A stretch of DNA of 64,000 nucleotides from Streptomyces roseochromogenus subsp. oscitans DS 12.976 (GTDB lineage Bacteria; Actinomycetota; Actinomycetes; Streptomycetales; Streptomycetaceae), in NCBI RefSeq assembly GCF_000497445.1, contig NZ_CM002285.1, forward strand, positions 209,004 to 273,003, given 5' to 3'. The position numbers were made by a program, and so were the translations under genes. Under the pieces are notes generated by a model that did no database searches, was not told where the DNA came from, and worked only from the letters and a program-made list of their open reading frames with translations. Shown here in pieces: positions 27,223 through 36,559 of the stretch (its first letter is position 1; every line of letters begins with the position of its first letter).

Positions 27223-28104
27223 TTGACGACGCAGACTGTCGAGTCCGGGTATCCGCCACTGTCCCTGCTGGAGAAGGCGGCGAAGGTGCTCGTCGCCTTC
27301 CAGAGCGCCCAGCCACGGCTCACCCTGACCGAGGTCGTGGAACGCTCCGGTCTCGCTCGGTCCTCCGCGCACCGCATCCTGGATCAACTGGTGCAGCTGC
27401 GCTGGCTGGAGCGTGAGGGCCGCGACTATCGGCTGGGCATGGGCATGCTGGAGCTGGGGGCCCTGGCCGCGCACCACAACCGGCTGCGGCGGGCGGCGCT
27501 GCCCCATCTGCACGCGCTGCACGAGTCCACCGGCCACCTGGTGCACCTCACGGTGCTCGACGGCGCCGAGGTGGTCTACCTGGAGCGGATCGGCGGATCG
27601 GACGACTCCGGCGTGCCGTCCCGGGTGGGCGGGCGGCAGCCGGCGTACTGCACGGCTGCGGGCAAGGCGATCCTGGCCTTCAGTGACAGCGCGGTGGTGG
27701 AGCAGGTGATCCGGCAGGGGCTGCGCCCGCGTACACCGCGCACCATCACCCATGCCGAGTCGTTCCGCGGGGAGTTGGCGATGGTGCGGGAGCGCGGGGT
27801 CGCGTTCGACCGCGAGGAGGGGTACCGGGGGGTGTCCTGCGTGGCCGCTCCGCTGCGCGGTGCGGGCCGGGCCGTCGCCTCGGTCTCGGTGTGCGGCAAC
27901 GGCGCCCACCGGGAGCTCGAGCGGATCGCCCCCGCCGTGCTCTCCTGCACGCGGTCGGTGTGGCAGTCGATGTTCGGGCCTGGGCGGCACACCGACAAGG
28001 CCGCGCGGCAGGCGCCGACGGACGAGGGCGTGCCCGCGGCAGGTGTTCCGCAGCCCGTGATGGACAACATGGTGTCCTGGCTGCGCTTCATCCAGTGGAT
28101 GTGA
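27223..28104 (+). CDS. IclR-family transcriptional regulator
   Basis: 293 residues from TTG 27223, with AGGAGGT 7 nt upstream. The N-terminal winged helix (LEKAAKVLVAFQ, then LTEVVERSGLARSSAHRILDQL) is followed by an IclR effector domain with ALHESTGHLVHLTVLDG and YCTAAGKAILAF. The C-terminal tail (~30 residues) is longer than usual. It is divergent from hsaA2. Known: IclR proteins bind short palindromes near catabolic promoters and respond to pathway ligands. It is the best candidate for reading the TTCCCR-N5-YGGGAA sites (inference). Confidence 0.85.
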   Translation: MTTQTVESGYPPLSLLEKAAKVLVAFQSAQPRLTLTEVVERSGLARSSAHRILDQLVQLRWLEREGRDYRLGMGMLELGALAAHHNRLRRAALPHLHALHESTGHLVHLTVLDGAEVVYLERIGGSDDSGVPSRVGGRQPAYCTAAGKAILAFSDSAVVEQVIRQGLRPRTPRTITHAESFRGELAMVRERGVAFDREEGYRGVSCVAAPLRGAGRAVASVSVCGNGAHRELERIAPAVLSCTRSVWQSMFGPGRHTDKAARQAPTDEGVPAAGVPQPVMDNMVSWLRFIQWM

Positions 28105-28146
28105 GGACGCCTGCGGACGGCTGCCGGACGCCGGGAGAAACGGCCA

Positions 28147-28190
28147 CCGGGGTGTGAGCAGGGCCCGCAGCGGGCGCGTACACACCCCGG
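28147..28190. terminator. Long hairpin terminator
   Basis: CCGGGGTGTG (28147-28156) pairs exactly with CACACCCCGG (28181-28190). An inner GCCCGC/GCGGGC stem lies in the loop. It separates the IclR gene from the convergent kshB operon. Confidence 0.8.
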
Positions 28191-28208
28191 AGTGCCGGTG
28201 CAGCCGGA

Positions 28209-28510
28209 TCAGCCCCGGGCGAAGCGCGCCCGCAGGGCGTCGAGGCCGCCACCGTAGGTGCCGTCACCGAAAAGGGACTCCACCTGTGGCATCACCTCGG
28301 CCGCACTCTGGCGGACGGCCGACCACCGGAACTCGACGCCGTCGGCGTGGGGGTGTACGGCGAGCGTCACCACGTAGCCGCTGACGGGCGGCACGACCGG
28401 GTCCAGGAGGACGTAGCGGTACCGGTGGGCGTGCGAGTCGCGGTCCAGCAGGCACTCGCGGACGACGAGATGGCCGTCGACGGCGAAGACTCTTACGGCA
28501 CTGGGGACTA
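28209..28510 (-). pseudogene. SRPBCC-family (polyketide cyclase-like) C-terminal remnant
   Basis: The frame reads VRVFAVDGHLVVRECLL, then YVLLDPVVPPVSGY, and ends GGGLDALRARFARG. This is the C-terminal two-thirds of an SRPBCC hydrophobic-ligand-binding protein. The N-terminal part with the usual VW and WHP motifs is missing, and no start codon precedes the conserved part within about 100 nt after the SDR stop at 28534. It is probably a truncated gene at the end of the KSH operon. It may still be translated by readthrough. Confidence 0.55.
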
Positions 28511-28533
28511 CGTCTGCCCGGCAGGCCGGACCA

Positions 28534-29307
28534 TCAGATGCGGTCGCCCCGCAGGACGGCGTCCGCGCCACCGTCGGCGAAGACGACCTGGCCGGTCACG
28601 TGGGTGTTCTCGGGCGAGGTCAGCCACGCGATCAGCGGGGCGAGTTGCTCGGGGCGGGCGTGGCCGTGCAGCGGCATCGGCACTGCCTGTTCGACGAGTC
28701 GGCGCGTCTCGGGGTCGTCCAGCAGGGGCCGGGTCAGGGGCGTGAGGATCACGCCGGGGCCGACTGCGTTCAGCGGGATGCCGGCACCGGCCCAGTCGTC
28801 CTTGACCGCCGTACGGCGGATCCAGCGCGAGATGGCCGCCTTGGACGAGGAGTAGACGAGGTGCCCTTCGCCGCGGTCGACGGCCAGCCGGGACGCGGCC
28901 ACCGCCGCCTCCTCGTCGCCGGCGAGCGCGGCGTCCACGATCGCGGAGTCGGTCGGGTGCACGGCGTCGACCGAGCCGATGACCAGGGCTCGCGGGTCGG
29001 TGCCGGAGGCCAGCAGCGGGTGCAGGCCTTCGAACGTGGCCACGGCGCCGAAGTGGTTGACCTTGATGGTGAGCGGGTCGGCATGGGCAAGGCCCGCGCA
29101 GGCGACGACGGCGTCGAGACGGCCGCCGGCCAACTCCCGGGCCCGCGTGACGAGTTCGGCCCGGCCTTCGGCGGTGGCCAGGTCGGCCGAGATGTCGCTG
29201 TCCTTGAGGTCGGCCCCGATGACAGTGTGCCCCTGCGCACACAGGAGTTCGGCGGTGGCCCTGCCGATGCCGGAGGCCGCTCCGGTGATCAGGTACGTAC
29301 GGGACAT
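28534..29307 (-). CDS. 3alpha-HSD/carbonyl reductase-type SDR (HsdA-like)
   Basis: 257 residues from ATG 29307. TGAASGIG is followed by an unusually short segment that counts down the Asp-Leu-Ser/Ala stretch (ADLATAEGR). The catalytic YSSSK and the C-terminal VVFADGGADAVLR complete it. The length and the block order match the 3alpha-hydroxysteroid dehydrogenase/carbonyl reductase of Comamonas testosteroni as I recall it. Known: that enzyme oxidises 3alpha-hydroxyl groups on the steroid nucleus. It follows kshB by 45 nt, in the same operon. Confidence 0.75.
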   Translation of the reverse strand: MSRTYLITGAASGIGRATAELLCAQGHTVIGADLKDSDISADLATAEGRAELVTRARELAGGRLDAVVACAGLAHADPLTIKVNHFGAVATFEGLHPLLASGTDPRALVIGSVDAVHPTDSAIVDAALAGDEEAAVAASRLAVDRGEGHLVYSSSKAAISRWIRRTAVKDDWAGAGIPLNAVGPGVILTPLTRPLLDDPETRRLVEQAVPMPLHGHARPEQLAPLIAWLTSPENTHVTGQVVFADGGADAVLRGDRI

Positions 29308-29352
29308 GGTCTGTTCCTTCGGTGACGGCGGGACGGGAGTTCTCCTTCGGCC

Positions 29353-30435
29353 TCAGGAGTAGGTGATCTCGACCTGGTCGGTGAGCGGCACGGCCTGGCA
29401 CGCCAGGACGTAGCCCTCGGCGGTGTCCTGCTCGTCCAGGACGTCGTTGCGGAGCATCTTCACCTCGCCGGCCACGACCCGGCAGGTGCAGGCGCTGCAG
29501 GCGCCCTCCCGGCAGGAGTACGGGGCGTCCACCCCGGCGGCCAGCAGGACGTCGAGCAGCGGTGTCCGCGACGGCCAGTCGACCGTGTGGGTCTCGCCGT
29601 CGAGTTCCACCCGCGCCGTGCTGCCGCCCTCCGCGGACACGATCTCCGCCACGGCCGGTGCGTCGAAGACGTCTGCGCCCAGGGAGAAGAACCGCTCCCG
29701 GTGGATCCGGTCGCCGGGCGCGCCGAGCGCGCGCAGCGCCTGCTCGACCGCGTCCATCATCGGCTCCGGGCCGCAGACGAAGGCCTCACGGTCGGCATAC
29801 GGCGCGAGCGCGGCGGTCAGCCGGTGCGCGACGGGCAGGCCCTGGAGCGACTCCAGCCAGTGGATCACCAGCAGCCGGTCCGGGAAGTCCTCGGCCAGCT
29901 CCCTCAGTTCGTCGCGGAAGATGACCGAGGACTCGTCGCGGTTGGCGTAGAGGAGCGCGAGTCGGCCCTGCCCCCTCGCCAGGGCCGACTTGGCGATCGA
30001 CAGCACCGGGGTGATGCCGCTTCCCCCAGCGACGAGCAGCAGGTCGCGGTCGAGGGAGTCCGGTGTGAAGGTGCCGGTCGGCGGCAGCACCTCCAGCTCG
30101 TCCCCCGCCGCCAGGTGGTCGCACACCCAGTTGGAGCCGTACCCGCCGGCCACCCGCTTGACGGTGACCTTCATCGGCTCACCGGTGTGCGGTGAGCTGG
30201 CGAGGGAGTAGCAGCGGGCGACCGCCCTTCCGTCCGCCCCGGGCAGCTTCAGGGTGAGGAACTGCCCGGGACGGTAGGCGAAGCGGTACGCGCTCTCCGG
30301 CGGCGCCTGTAGTACCAGCGAGTGCGCGTCGGCCGTCTCGGCGATCACCTCGGTGACGCGCAGCCGGTGCGTACGCGACCCGGACGACGGCCGGGACGAC
30401 GGCCCGGCCGCGGGTCCGGATATCGGCTCAGGCAT
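29353..30435 (-). CDS. kshB: KshB, ferredoxin reductase of 3-ketosteroid 9alpha-hydroxylase
   Basis: 360 residues from ATG 30435. The order is an FAD domain (RCYSLASSPHTGEP), an NAD domain (LLLVAGGSGITPVLS, FVCGPEPMMDAV) and a C-terminal plant-type [2Fe-2S] ferredoxin (CREGACSACTC, with the fourth Cys in LACQA). Known: KshB passes NADH electrons to the KshA oxygenase. Its start overlaps the stop of the small Cys-protein gene, and kshA is next upstream, so all three are one transcription unit. Confidence 0.92.
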   Translation of the reverse strand: MPEPISGPAAGPSSRPSSGSRTHRLRVTEVIAETADAHSLVLQAPPESAYRFAYRPGQFLTLKLPGADGRAVARCYSLASSPHTGEPMKVTVKRVAGGYGSNWVCDHLAAGDELEVLPPTGTFTPDSLDRDLLLVAGGSGITPVLSIAKSALARGQGRLALLYANRDESSVIFRDELRELAEDFPDRLLVIHWLESLQGLPVAHRLTAALAPYADREAFVCGPEPMMDAVEQALRALGAPGDRIHRERFFSLGADVFDAPAVAEIVSAEGGSTARVELDGETHTVDWPSRTPLLDVLLAAGVDAPYSCREGACSACTCRVVAGEVKMLRNDVLDEQDTAEGYVLACQAVPLTDQVEITYS

Positions 30436-30655
30436 CGGCGACCTCCAGGGTGCCCTTCTCGACCGCGCGGTCGATGCTGTCGCGCAGCCCCCGGCAGGTC
30501 CGGATGCGGGCGGTGTTCCCGACCTCGGCCACCCGGCCGCGGAACTCCGCGCAGACGACCGCCGCTTCTGCGGTCCACTGCACGGAGGTGTGGGCCACGC
30601 TGAACTTCTCGCACAGGACCTGGTTGCCGCAGGTCGCGCACTCCACCGGCTGCAT
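30428..30655 (-). CDS. Small cysteine-containing protein between kshA and kshB
   Basis: 75 residues (MQPVECATCGNQVLCEKFSV). Three cysteines form CxxC and a following C within the first 15 residues, with further Cys at VVCAEF and RTCRGLRD, which suggests a zinc or Fe-S ribbon. It starts 1 nt after the kshA stop and overlaps the kshB start by 8 nt. The tight coupling suggests a role in assembling or partnering the hydroxylase. I have no named family for it. Confidence 0.65.
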   Translation of the reverse strand: MQPVECATCGNQVLCEKFSVAHTSVQWTAEAAVVCAEFRGRVAEVGNTARIRTCRGLRDSIDRAVEKGTLEVADA

Positions 30656-30656
30656 G

Positions 30657-31811
30657 TCAGGCTCCGGTCTCCGGCGCCGCCGTCCGTTCCGCCTGGAGCC
30701 GGGCGAGGTTCGCGGCGACCTCCGCCTTCCAGGACTCGCCCGCCCGGCTGGTGTCGAGCTCGAACTCGAAGCGGCGTGTCATCTCGTCCTTCACGTCCTC
30801 GACATCCACGTAGAACTGCTCGTACCAGCGGCGCAGTTGGTAGACCGGGCCGTCCTCCTCGGTCAGCAGCGGGTTGTCGATCCGGGTCTTGTTCTTCCAG
30901 ATCTCCACGTCCTGCTCGAAACCGGTCTCCAGGCCCGCGGCGGCGAGTCGGGCCGCCTCCGCGGCCTCCTCGTCCGACATCCCGGGCAGCTTCTTGACGA
31001 TCGCCCCGTACTGGAGCAGGAAGCTGTTCTCGTCGATCGGGTAGTGGCAGTTGATCAGCACCATCTCCATCTCGACGCCCTCGGCCACCGGCGAGAAGAG
31101 GTAGTCGATCATGTACGAGGGGCCGTAGTACGAGGCGTCGGAGCGCAGCGGGGTGCTGAGGGTGCCCAGGTCCACGTCCTGACGCGGGGTGCTCTCCATG
31201 TACTGGGTGGCGATGTGCCCGTCGAAGACGTTCTTGAAATACGTCGGGAAGCCGTAGTGGACGTAGTAGAAGTGCGCCATGTCCACGACGTTGTCCACGA
31301 TCTCGCGGCAGTGGGAGCCTTCGACCCGCAGGGTCTTCCAGGTCCAGTCGCTCCACTCGTCGCTGAAGGCGCCCTCGATCCGCGGGATGGTCGCCTCGGC
31401 CGGCGGGGGGTTGCCCTGCGGGTCGTGCCAGACGAAGAGCTGCTTGTTCTCCTCGAGGGTGGTCCACGCGCGGGTGCGGGCGCGCGGCGGCACGCGGCGC
31501 GCGTAGGGGACGTCCGCGCAGCGGCCGTTACCCGACCAGCGCCAGTCGTGGAAGGGGCAGGCGACGGTGTCGCCCTTGACGCTGCCGTGGGCGAGGTTGC
31601 CGCCCATGTGCGGGCAGTAGGCGTTCAGGACGTGCAGCTCGCCGTCGTCCTGGCCCTGAAAGACCACCAGCTTGGTGCCGAACGCCTCGACCTCGTGCGG
31701 ATTGCCGTCCTTGAAGCTGCCGGCGAGGCCCAGGCAGTGCCAGCCCCGGGCGAAGCGGGCGGGCGGCGTACCGGCCTCGATGACCCGGACCTCTTCGTTG
31801 AGTGCGGTCAT
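30657..31811 (-). CDS. kshA: KshA, Rieske oxygenase of 3-ketosteroid 9alpha-hydroxylase
   Basis: 384 residues from ATG 31811. The Rieske ligands C66, H68, C85 and H88 lie in CPHMGG and CPFHDW. The mononuclear iron site has N174, H180 and H185 in DNVVDMAHFYYVHYG. Positions and length (386 in M. tuberculosis) agree with KshA. Known: it hydroxylates C9 of 3-ketosteroids, which with a Delta1 bond leads to ring B opening. The upstream neighbour is hsaF. Confidence 0.93.
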   Translation of the reverse strand: MTALNEEVRVIEAGTPPARFARGWHCLGLAGSFKDGNPHEVEAFGTKLVVFQGQDDGELHVLNAYCPHMGGNLAHGSVKGDTVACPFHDWRWSGNGRCADVPYARRVPPRARTRAWTTLEENKQLFVWHDPQGNPPPAEATIPRIEGAFSDEWSDWTWKTLRVEGSHCREIVDNVVDMAHFYYVHYGFPTYFKNVFDGHIATQYMESTPRQDVDLGTLSTPLRSDASYYGPSYMIDYLFSPVAEGVEMEMVLINCHYPIDENSFLLQYGAIVKKLPGMSDEEAAEAARLAAAGLETGFEQDVEIWKNKTRIDNPLLTEEDGPVYQLRRWYEQFYVDVEDVKDEMTRRFEFELDTSRAGESWKAEVAANLARLQAERTAAPETGA

Positions 31812-31850
31812 CTGTACCTCCTGTGCAGTGCGGCTGTGTGCGGGTGCGGC

Positions 31851-32873
31851 TCACCGCTGGGCGGCGAGTTCCACGGCGATGTCGATGAGCTGGTCCTCCT
31901 GGCCGCCGACGAGGCGGCGCTCGCCCGCGCGCAGGAGGATCTCGGCGCCCGGGACGCCGTAGCGTTCGGCCTGCCGGTAGGCGTGCTTGAGGAAGCTGGA
32001 GTACACCCCGGCGTGGCCCATCAGCAGGGCGAGCCGGTCGAGTCGGCACTCGTCGTCCATCACCGGGCGGACCACCTCCTCCGCCGCATCGATGATCTTC
32101 AGGACGTCGACGCCGGTGCGGATGCCCATCTTGGCGCAGACCGCGACCAGGGCTTCGACGGCGGTGTTGCCCGCACCCGCGCCTAGGCGGCGGGTGGAGC
32201 CGTCGATCTGCAGGGCGCCGGCCTTGACAGCCGCGATGGAGTTGCCGGTGCCCAGCGCCAGGTTCTCGTGTCCGTGGAAGCCGACCTGGGCGTCGTCGCC
32301 GAGCTCGGCCACCAGGGCCTGGACCCGGGCGGTGACGTCGTCCATCACCATGGCCCCGGCCGAGTCGACCACATACACGCACTGGCAGCCCGCGTCGGCC
32401 ATGATGCGGCCCTGCTGCGCCAGTTTCTCGGGTGTCGTCGCGTGGGCCATCATCAGGAAGCCCACGGTCTCCAGACCCACCTTGCGGGCGAGCCCGAAGT
32501 GCTGGATCGAGATGTCGGCCTCGGTGCAGTGAGTGGCGATACGGCACACGCTCGCGCCGTTCCCGTGGGCGGCCCGGATGTCGTCCTTGACGCCGAGTCC
32601 GGGGAGCATCAGGAAGGCGACCTTCGCCTGCCGCGCGGTGTCCACCGCGATCTTGATCAGCTCCTGCTCGGGGGTCTTGGAGAAGCCGTAGGTGAAGGAC
32701 GAGCCGCCGAGCCCGTCGCCGTGCGTCACCTCGATCACCGGGACACCGGCGCCGTCGAGGGCCGCGACGACGGACCGTACGTCCTCGCCCGTGAACTGGT
32801 GCCGCTTGGCGTGCGAGCCGTCGCGCAGCGAGGAGTCGGTGATCCGGATGTCGAGGGTTTCCGAGTAGGGCAT
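31851..32873 (-). CDS. hsaF: HsaF, 4-hydroxy-2-oxohexanoate aldolase
   Basis: 340 residues from ATG 32873. The DRE-TIM aldolase motif is [15 protein letters not shown], with Ser-Ser where DTTLRDGS is usual. [12 protein letters not shown] supplies the metal-binding His pair. Known: HsaF splits 4-hydroxy-2-oxohexanoate into pyruvate and propanal, which it channels to HsaG. The gene order E-G-F on this strand is the conserved one. Confidence 0.93.
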   Translation of the reverse strand: MPYSETLDIRITDSSLRDGSHAKRHQFTGEDVRSVVAALDGAGVPVIEVTHGDGLGGSSFTYGFSKTPEQELIKIAVDTARQAKVAFLMLPGLGVKDDIRAAHGNGASVCRIATHCTEADISIQHFGLARKVGLETVGFLMMAHATTPEKLAQQGRIMADAGCQCVYVVDSAGAMVMDDVTARVQALVAELGDDAQVGFHGHENLALGTGNSIAAVKAGALQIDGSTRRLGAGAGNTAVEALVAVCAKMGIRTGVDVLKIIDAAEEVVRPVMDDECRLDRLALLMGHAGVYSSFLKHAYRQAERYGVPGAEILLRAGERRLVGGQEDQLIDIAVELAAQR

Positions 32874-32885
32874 GCGGGGAGCTCC

Positions 32886-33800
32886 TTACGCGCCCGGGGC
32901 GAGGAGCGCCTTGGCGAGCTCCTCACCGACCTTGGTGGCGGCGGCGGTCATGATGTCGAGGTTTCCGGCGTAGGGCGGCAGGTAGTCGCCCGCGCCCTCC
33001 ACCTCCAGGAAGATCGCGACGCGCGCCATCCGGCCGTTCTCCGGGCGCGGCTCGTCGAACTGCGGTTCGCTGCGCAGCCGGTAGCCGGGCACGTAGGAGG
33101 CGACCTGTTCGGCGATCTCCTTGACGGACTGGGTGATCGCCGCCCGGTCGGCGTCCTCGGGGATCGCGCAGAAGACGGTGTCGCGCATGATGACAGGTGG
33201 CTCGGCGGGGTTGAGGATGATGATCGCCTTGCCGCGCTCGGCGCCGCCGATGGTCTCGATGCCGCGGGCGGTGGTGCGGGTGAACTCGTCGATGTTGGCG
33301 CGGGTCCCGGGCCCGGCGGAGACGGAGGCCACCGAGGCGACGATCTCCGCGTACGGCACCGGCACGACGCGGGAGACCGCGTACACCATGGGGATGGTGG
33401 CCTGCCCGCCGCAGGTGATCATGTTGACGTTGGGCTTGTCGAGGTGCTCGCGCAGATTGGCGGGCGGTACGACGGCGGGACCGACGGCCGCCGGGGTCAA
33501 GTCGACGGCCCGGATGCCGTGTTCTGCGTAGCGCGGGGCGTTGGCCCGGTGGACGTAGGCGGAGGTGGCCTCGAAGACGAGGTCGGGGAGTTCGTCCTGG
33601 GCGAGCAGCCAGTCGACACCCTCGTGGCTGGTCTCCAGACCTGCATCACGGGCGCGGGCGAGGCCCTCGCTGCCGGGATCGACGCCGATCATCCAGCGCG
33701 GTTCGACGAGTGGGGAGCGCTGCAGCTTGTGGAGCAGGTCCGTGCCGATGTTGCCGGATCCGACGATCGCGGCGGTCGCCTTGGTCTTGGCGGCAGTCAT
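32886..33800 (-). CDS. hsaG: HsaG, acylating propanal/acetaldehyde dehydrogenase
   Basis: 304 residues from ATG 33800, which overlaps the hsaE stop. The NAD motif is GSGNIG at 14-19, and the catalytic Cys130 lies in [11 protein letters not shown]. Known: it converts propanal to propionyl-CoA with NAD and CoA and binds HsaF. The product feeds propionyl-CoA metabolism. Confidence 0.93.
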   Translation of the reverse strand: MTAAKTKATAAIVGSGNIGTDLLHKLQRSPLVEPRWMIGVDPGSEGLARARDAGLETSHEGVDWLLAQDELPDLVFEATSAYVHRANAPRYAEHGIRAVDLTPAAVGPAVVPPANLREHLDKPNVNMITCGGQATIPMVYAVSRVVPVPYAEIVASVASVSAGPGTRANIDEFTRTTARGIETIGGAERGKAIIILNPAEPPVIMRDTVFCAIPEDADRAAITQSVKEIAEQVASYVPGYRLRSEPQFDEPRPENGRMARVAIFLEVEGAGDYLPPYAGNLDIMTAAATKVGEELAKALLAPGA

Positions 33801-34597
33801 GACGGTGAATCACCTCGGATGAACGAGAGGGAGACCGAGCCCAGCCCGGTGAACTCGGCGGTGAAGGTCTGTCCCGCCGCCACGTCGACGGCGCGGGTGC
33901 AGGAGCCGGGCAGCACCACGTGCCCCTTCTTCAGAGGCACGCCGAAGCGAGCCACGGTGCGGGCGAGCCAGGCGACGGAGACGGCCGGGTCACCGAGCAC
34001 GGCGTCACTGCGGCCCTCGGCCAGCAGCTCACCGCCGCTGGTCAGCCGGGCGTCGATCGCCTTCAGATCCAGTTCGCCGGGGGCGCGGCCCTCGCCGATG
34101 ACGTATCCGGCGGAGGAGGCGTTGTCCGCGATGGTGTCGGCGATGGCGATCCGCCAGTCGCGGATCCGGCTGTCGATCAGCTCCAGGGCGGGCACGACGC
34201 GTTCGGTGGCGGCGAGCACATCCGTCTCGGTGCAGCCCTCGCCGGGCAGGTCGTCGCCGAGGACGAAGCCGACCTCGACCTCGATGCGCGGGCAGCAGTA
34301 GCGGGAGACGGGCACCGGGCGGTCCGGGCTCAGCTCCATGTCGGCGAGCAGGTGGCCATAGTCCGGCTCGTCCACCCCCATCATCTGCTGCATGACGGGG
34401 GACGACAGTCCGACCTTGTGGCCGCGCACCTCGGCTCCGGCGGCAACGCGGTGCCGGATGTTGACGAGCTGGATCTGGTACGCGTCCTCGGTGTCGATCT
34501 CCGGGAAGATCTCGGTCAGCGGGGCGACCGGCGTCCGGCTGTGCTCGGCGGAGCGCAGGATCTCCGCCGCGCGCTGCCTCTGGGGGTCCGTGAGCAT
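33797..34597 (-). CDS. hsaE: HsaE, 2-hydroxyhexa-2,4-dienoate hydratase
   Basis: 266 residues from ATG 34597. It is of the fumarylacetoacetate-hydrolase/MhpD type: [39 protein letters not shown] and the C-terminal [17 protein letters not shown]. Known: it hydrates the dienol released by HsaD. It is the first gene of the operon hsaE-G-F-kshA-(75 aa)-kshB-SDR. The palindrome at 34668 lies 71 nt upstream. Confidence 0.92.
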   Translation of the reverse strand: MLTDPQRQRAAEILRSAEHSRTPVAPLTEIFPEIDTEDAYQIQLVNIRHRVAAGAEVRGHKVGLSSPVMQQMMGVDEPDYGHLLADMELSPDRPVPVSRYCCPRIEVEVGFVLGDDLPGEGCTETDVLAATERVVPALELIDSRIRDWRIAIADTIADNASSAGYVIGEGRAPGELDLKAIDARLTSGGELLAEGRSDAVLGDPAVSVAWLARTVARFGVPLKKGHVVLPGSCTRAVDVAAGQTFTAEFTGLGSVSLSFIRGDSPS

Positions 34598-34667
34598 GGG
34601 GTCCTCTGCGGGGCGTTGGGCTGTCCCGGGAGGTTAGGCGGGGTGCCCTGCGAGCGGGGAGCGGGAA

Positions 34668-34684
34668 TTCCCGCTGACCGGGAA
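34668..34684. promoter_or_regulatory. TTCCCR-N5-YGGGAA operator, site E (hsaE-ksh operon)
   Basis: TTCCCG-ctgac-CGGGAA, with perfect arms. It overlaps a second perfect palindrome, GCGGGAATTCCCGC (34661-34674). Confidence 0.68.
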
Positions 34685-34719
34685 ACCTTTCCGGCTTCGG
34701 CTGTACGGCGTTCGGCGAC

Positions 34720-34748
34720 GGCCGGGCGTCCGCTGCGGACGCCCGGCC
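34720..34748. terminator. Strong hairpin terminator after the Rv3548c-like SDR
   Basis: GGCCGGGCGTCC (34720-34731) pairs exactly with GGACGCCCGGCC (34737-34748) over a 5-nt loop, just downstream of the minus-strand gene that ends at 34764. It isolates the A/B-ring operon from the C/D-ring genes. Confidence 0.85.
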
Positions 34749-34763
34749 CTCAGTCCCTCACGG

Positions 34764-35678
34764 TCACCGGGCCCCGTACACCGGCTGCGGGGGCTCGGAG
34801 TCGGCGAGCAGTTTCAGCGCTGTCTCGCCGGCTTCGGCCGGGGTCCAGCGGGCGCCCTTGTCGGCGGTGGGGCCCGGGCGCCATCCCTCCATCACGGTGA
34901 TCCGGCCTGCCTCCGCCTCGAAGACCCGGCCGGTCACCCCGGCACACGCGGCGGAGCCCAGCCAGACGACGAGGGGTGAGACGTTCTCCGGGGCCATGGC
35001 GTCGAAGCCGCCCTCCTCGGGGGCCGCCATGGTGTCGGCGAAGGTCTGCTCGGTCATCCGGGTACGGGCGGCGGGGGCGATGGCGTTGACCTGGACGCCG
35101 TAGCGGGCCATTTCGGCGGCGGCGACGAGGGTCAGGCCGACGATCCCCGCCTTCGCCGCGGAGTAGTTGCCCTGGCCGACGCTGCCCAGCAACCCGGCTC
35201 CCGAGCTGGTGTTGACGACGCGCGCCGCGGGCGTACGGCCGGCCTTCGCCTCGGAGCGCCAGTGTGCGGCGGCGTGCTTCAGCGGCAGGAAGTGGCCCTT
35301 GAGGTGGACGCGTACGACGGCGTCCCAGTCGTCCTCGTCGAGGTTGACGAGCATGCGGTCGCGCAGGAACCCGGCGTTGTTGACGAGTGTGTCGAGGCGG
35401 CCGAAGGCGTCCAGGGCGGTGGCGATGAGCGAGGCCGCGCCGTCACCGGTGGCGATGTCGCCGCCGTGGGCGACGGCCTCCCCGCCGAGCGCCCGGATCT
35501 CCTCGACGACCTGCTGAGCGGGTCCGGCCGCCCCTCCGGTGCCGTCGAGGCCGACGCCGAGGTCGTTGACGACGACCTTGGCGCCCTCGGCGGCGAGAGC
35601 GAGGGCGTGCGCGCGGCCGAGCCCGCGCCCGGCGCCGGTGACGACGGCGACGCGTCCGGTGCAGATTCCGGTGGTCAT
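34764..35678 (-). CDS. SDR of the HIP (C/D-ring) pathway, Rv3548c-like
   Basis: 304 residues from ATG 35678. It has TGAGRGLGRAHAL, NDLGVGLDG, NNAG, the catalytic NYSAAK and RTRMTEQTF. The long C-terminal block ENVSPLVVWLGSA, EGWRPGP and DKGARW follows the mycobacterial Rv3548c protein as I recall it. Known: Rv3548c lies in the KstR2 regulon; its exact step is not settled. It follows the Rv3549c-like gene by 25 nt, under the KstR2-type box at 36525. Confidence 0.85.
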   Translation of the reverse strand: MTTGICTGRVAVVTGAGRGLGRAHALALAAEGAKVVVNDLGVGLDGTGGAAGPAQQVVEEIRALGGEAVAHGGDIATGDGAASLIATALDAFGRLDTLVNNAGFLRDRMLVNLDEDDWDAVVRVHLKGHFLPLKHAAAHWRSEAKAGRTPAARVVNTSSGAGLLGSVGQGNYSAAKAGIVGLTLVAAAEMARYGVQVNAIAPAARTRMTEQTFADTMAAPEEGGFDAMAPENVSPLVVWLGSAACAGVTGRVFEAEAGRITVMEGWRPGPTADKGARWTPAEAGETALKLLADSEPPQPVYGAR

Positions 35679-35703
35679 GGGTGTTTCCTGCCTTTCAGGA
35701 CGG

Positions 35704-36480
35704 TCAGTGGTTGGCGGTGGCGGCATCGAGGAAGGCGGGGCGCTCCCCTCCGCCGTGGACGAGCAGGCCGGCGCCGCTGACGTACGCGGCACGGTCGGAG
35801 GCGAGGAAGACGCAGGCGTCGCCGACGTCCGAGGGCTCCGCGAGCCTGCCGAGCGGCACGGTGCGGCCGACTGCGTCGATGCCCGCCTCGTCGCCGTAGT
35901 GCAGCTCGGACAGCTCGGTGCGGACCATGCCGAGGACCACCGTGTTGACCCGTATCGCCGGCGCCCACTCCACGGCCATGGAGCGGGCGAGGTTCTCCAG
36001 GCCCGCCTTGGCCGCTCCGTACGCGGCGGTTCCCGGTGACGGGCGGGTACCGCTGACGCTGCCGATCATGGTGATGGAACCGCCCGACTCCTGACTCCGC
36101 ATCAGCTCGTACGCGGCGAGTGAGGCGTTCAGGGGCGCGAGGAGGTTCAGTTCGACCACCCGGGCGTGCCGTTCGGCTCCGCCCTCGCCGAGCAGCCGGA
36201 AGGGGGTCCCCCCGGCATTGTTGACGAGGGTGTCCAACCGCCCGTAGGCCGCCCGCACTCGCTCGAAGAAGGCGTGGACCGCCTCGGGGTCACGCAGGTC
36301 GACGGGGTGGAACTCGGCGATCCGCCCCGCCGCCCCGACCGGTTCGTCCGGGGGGCGGCGCGCGCAGGTCACGACCTCCGCGCCCGCGGCGAGCAGGGCC
36401 CGGGTGATCCCCGCGCCGACCCCCCGTGTTCCGCCGGTGACGACTGCCACACGTCCGGACAGATCAATGATCGTCGCCAA
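35704..36480 (-). CDS. SDR of the HIP pathway, Rv3549c-like
   Basis: 258 residues from TTG 36480, with GGGAGG 6 nt upstream. It has TGGTRGVGAG, NNAGGTPF, the catalytic AYGAAK and SDRAAYVSGAGLLVHGGGERP. Gene position and blocks fit Rv3549c, which sits next to Rv3548c and divergent from echA20 in mycobacteria. It is the first gene on the left side of the divergent KstR2-type promoter. Confidence 0.82.
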   Translation of the reverse strand: MATIIDLSGRVAVVTGGTRGVGAGITRALLAAGAEVVTCARRPPDEPVGAAGRIAEFHPVDLRDPEAVHAFFERVRAAYGRLDTLVNNAGGTPFRLLGEGGAERHARVVELNLLAPLNASLAAYELMRSQESGGSITMIGSVSGTRPSPGTAAYGAAKAGLENLARSMAVEWAPAIRVNTVVLGMVRTELSELHYGDEAGIDAVGRTVPLGRLAEPSDVGDACVFLASDRAAYVSGAGLLVHGGGERPAFLDAATANH

Positions 36481-36524
36481 TGGGCACCTCCCGCAGCGGG
36501 CGAACCGCTGCTACCTTGCGACCT

Positions 36525-36538
36525 AACAAATGTTTGGT
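36525..36538. promoter_or_regulatory. KstR2-type operator (divergent SDR / echA20 promoter)
   Basis: AACAAATGTTTGGT. It matches the published KstR2 consensus AnCAAGnnCTTGnT except at positions 6 and 9. The flanks (CCTAACAA and TTTGGT) are shared with the box at 45339. Confidence 0.75.
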
Positions 36539-36559
36539 GGAAAGGTAGCTGATCTGCTC

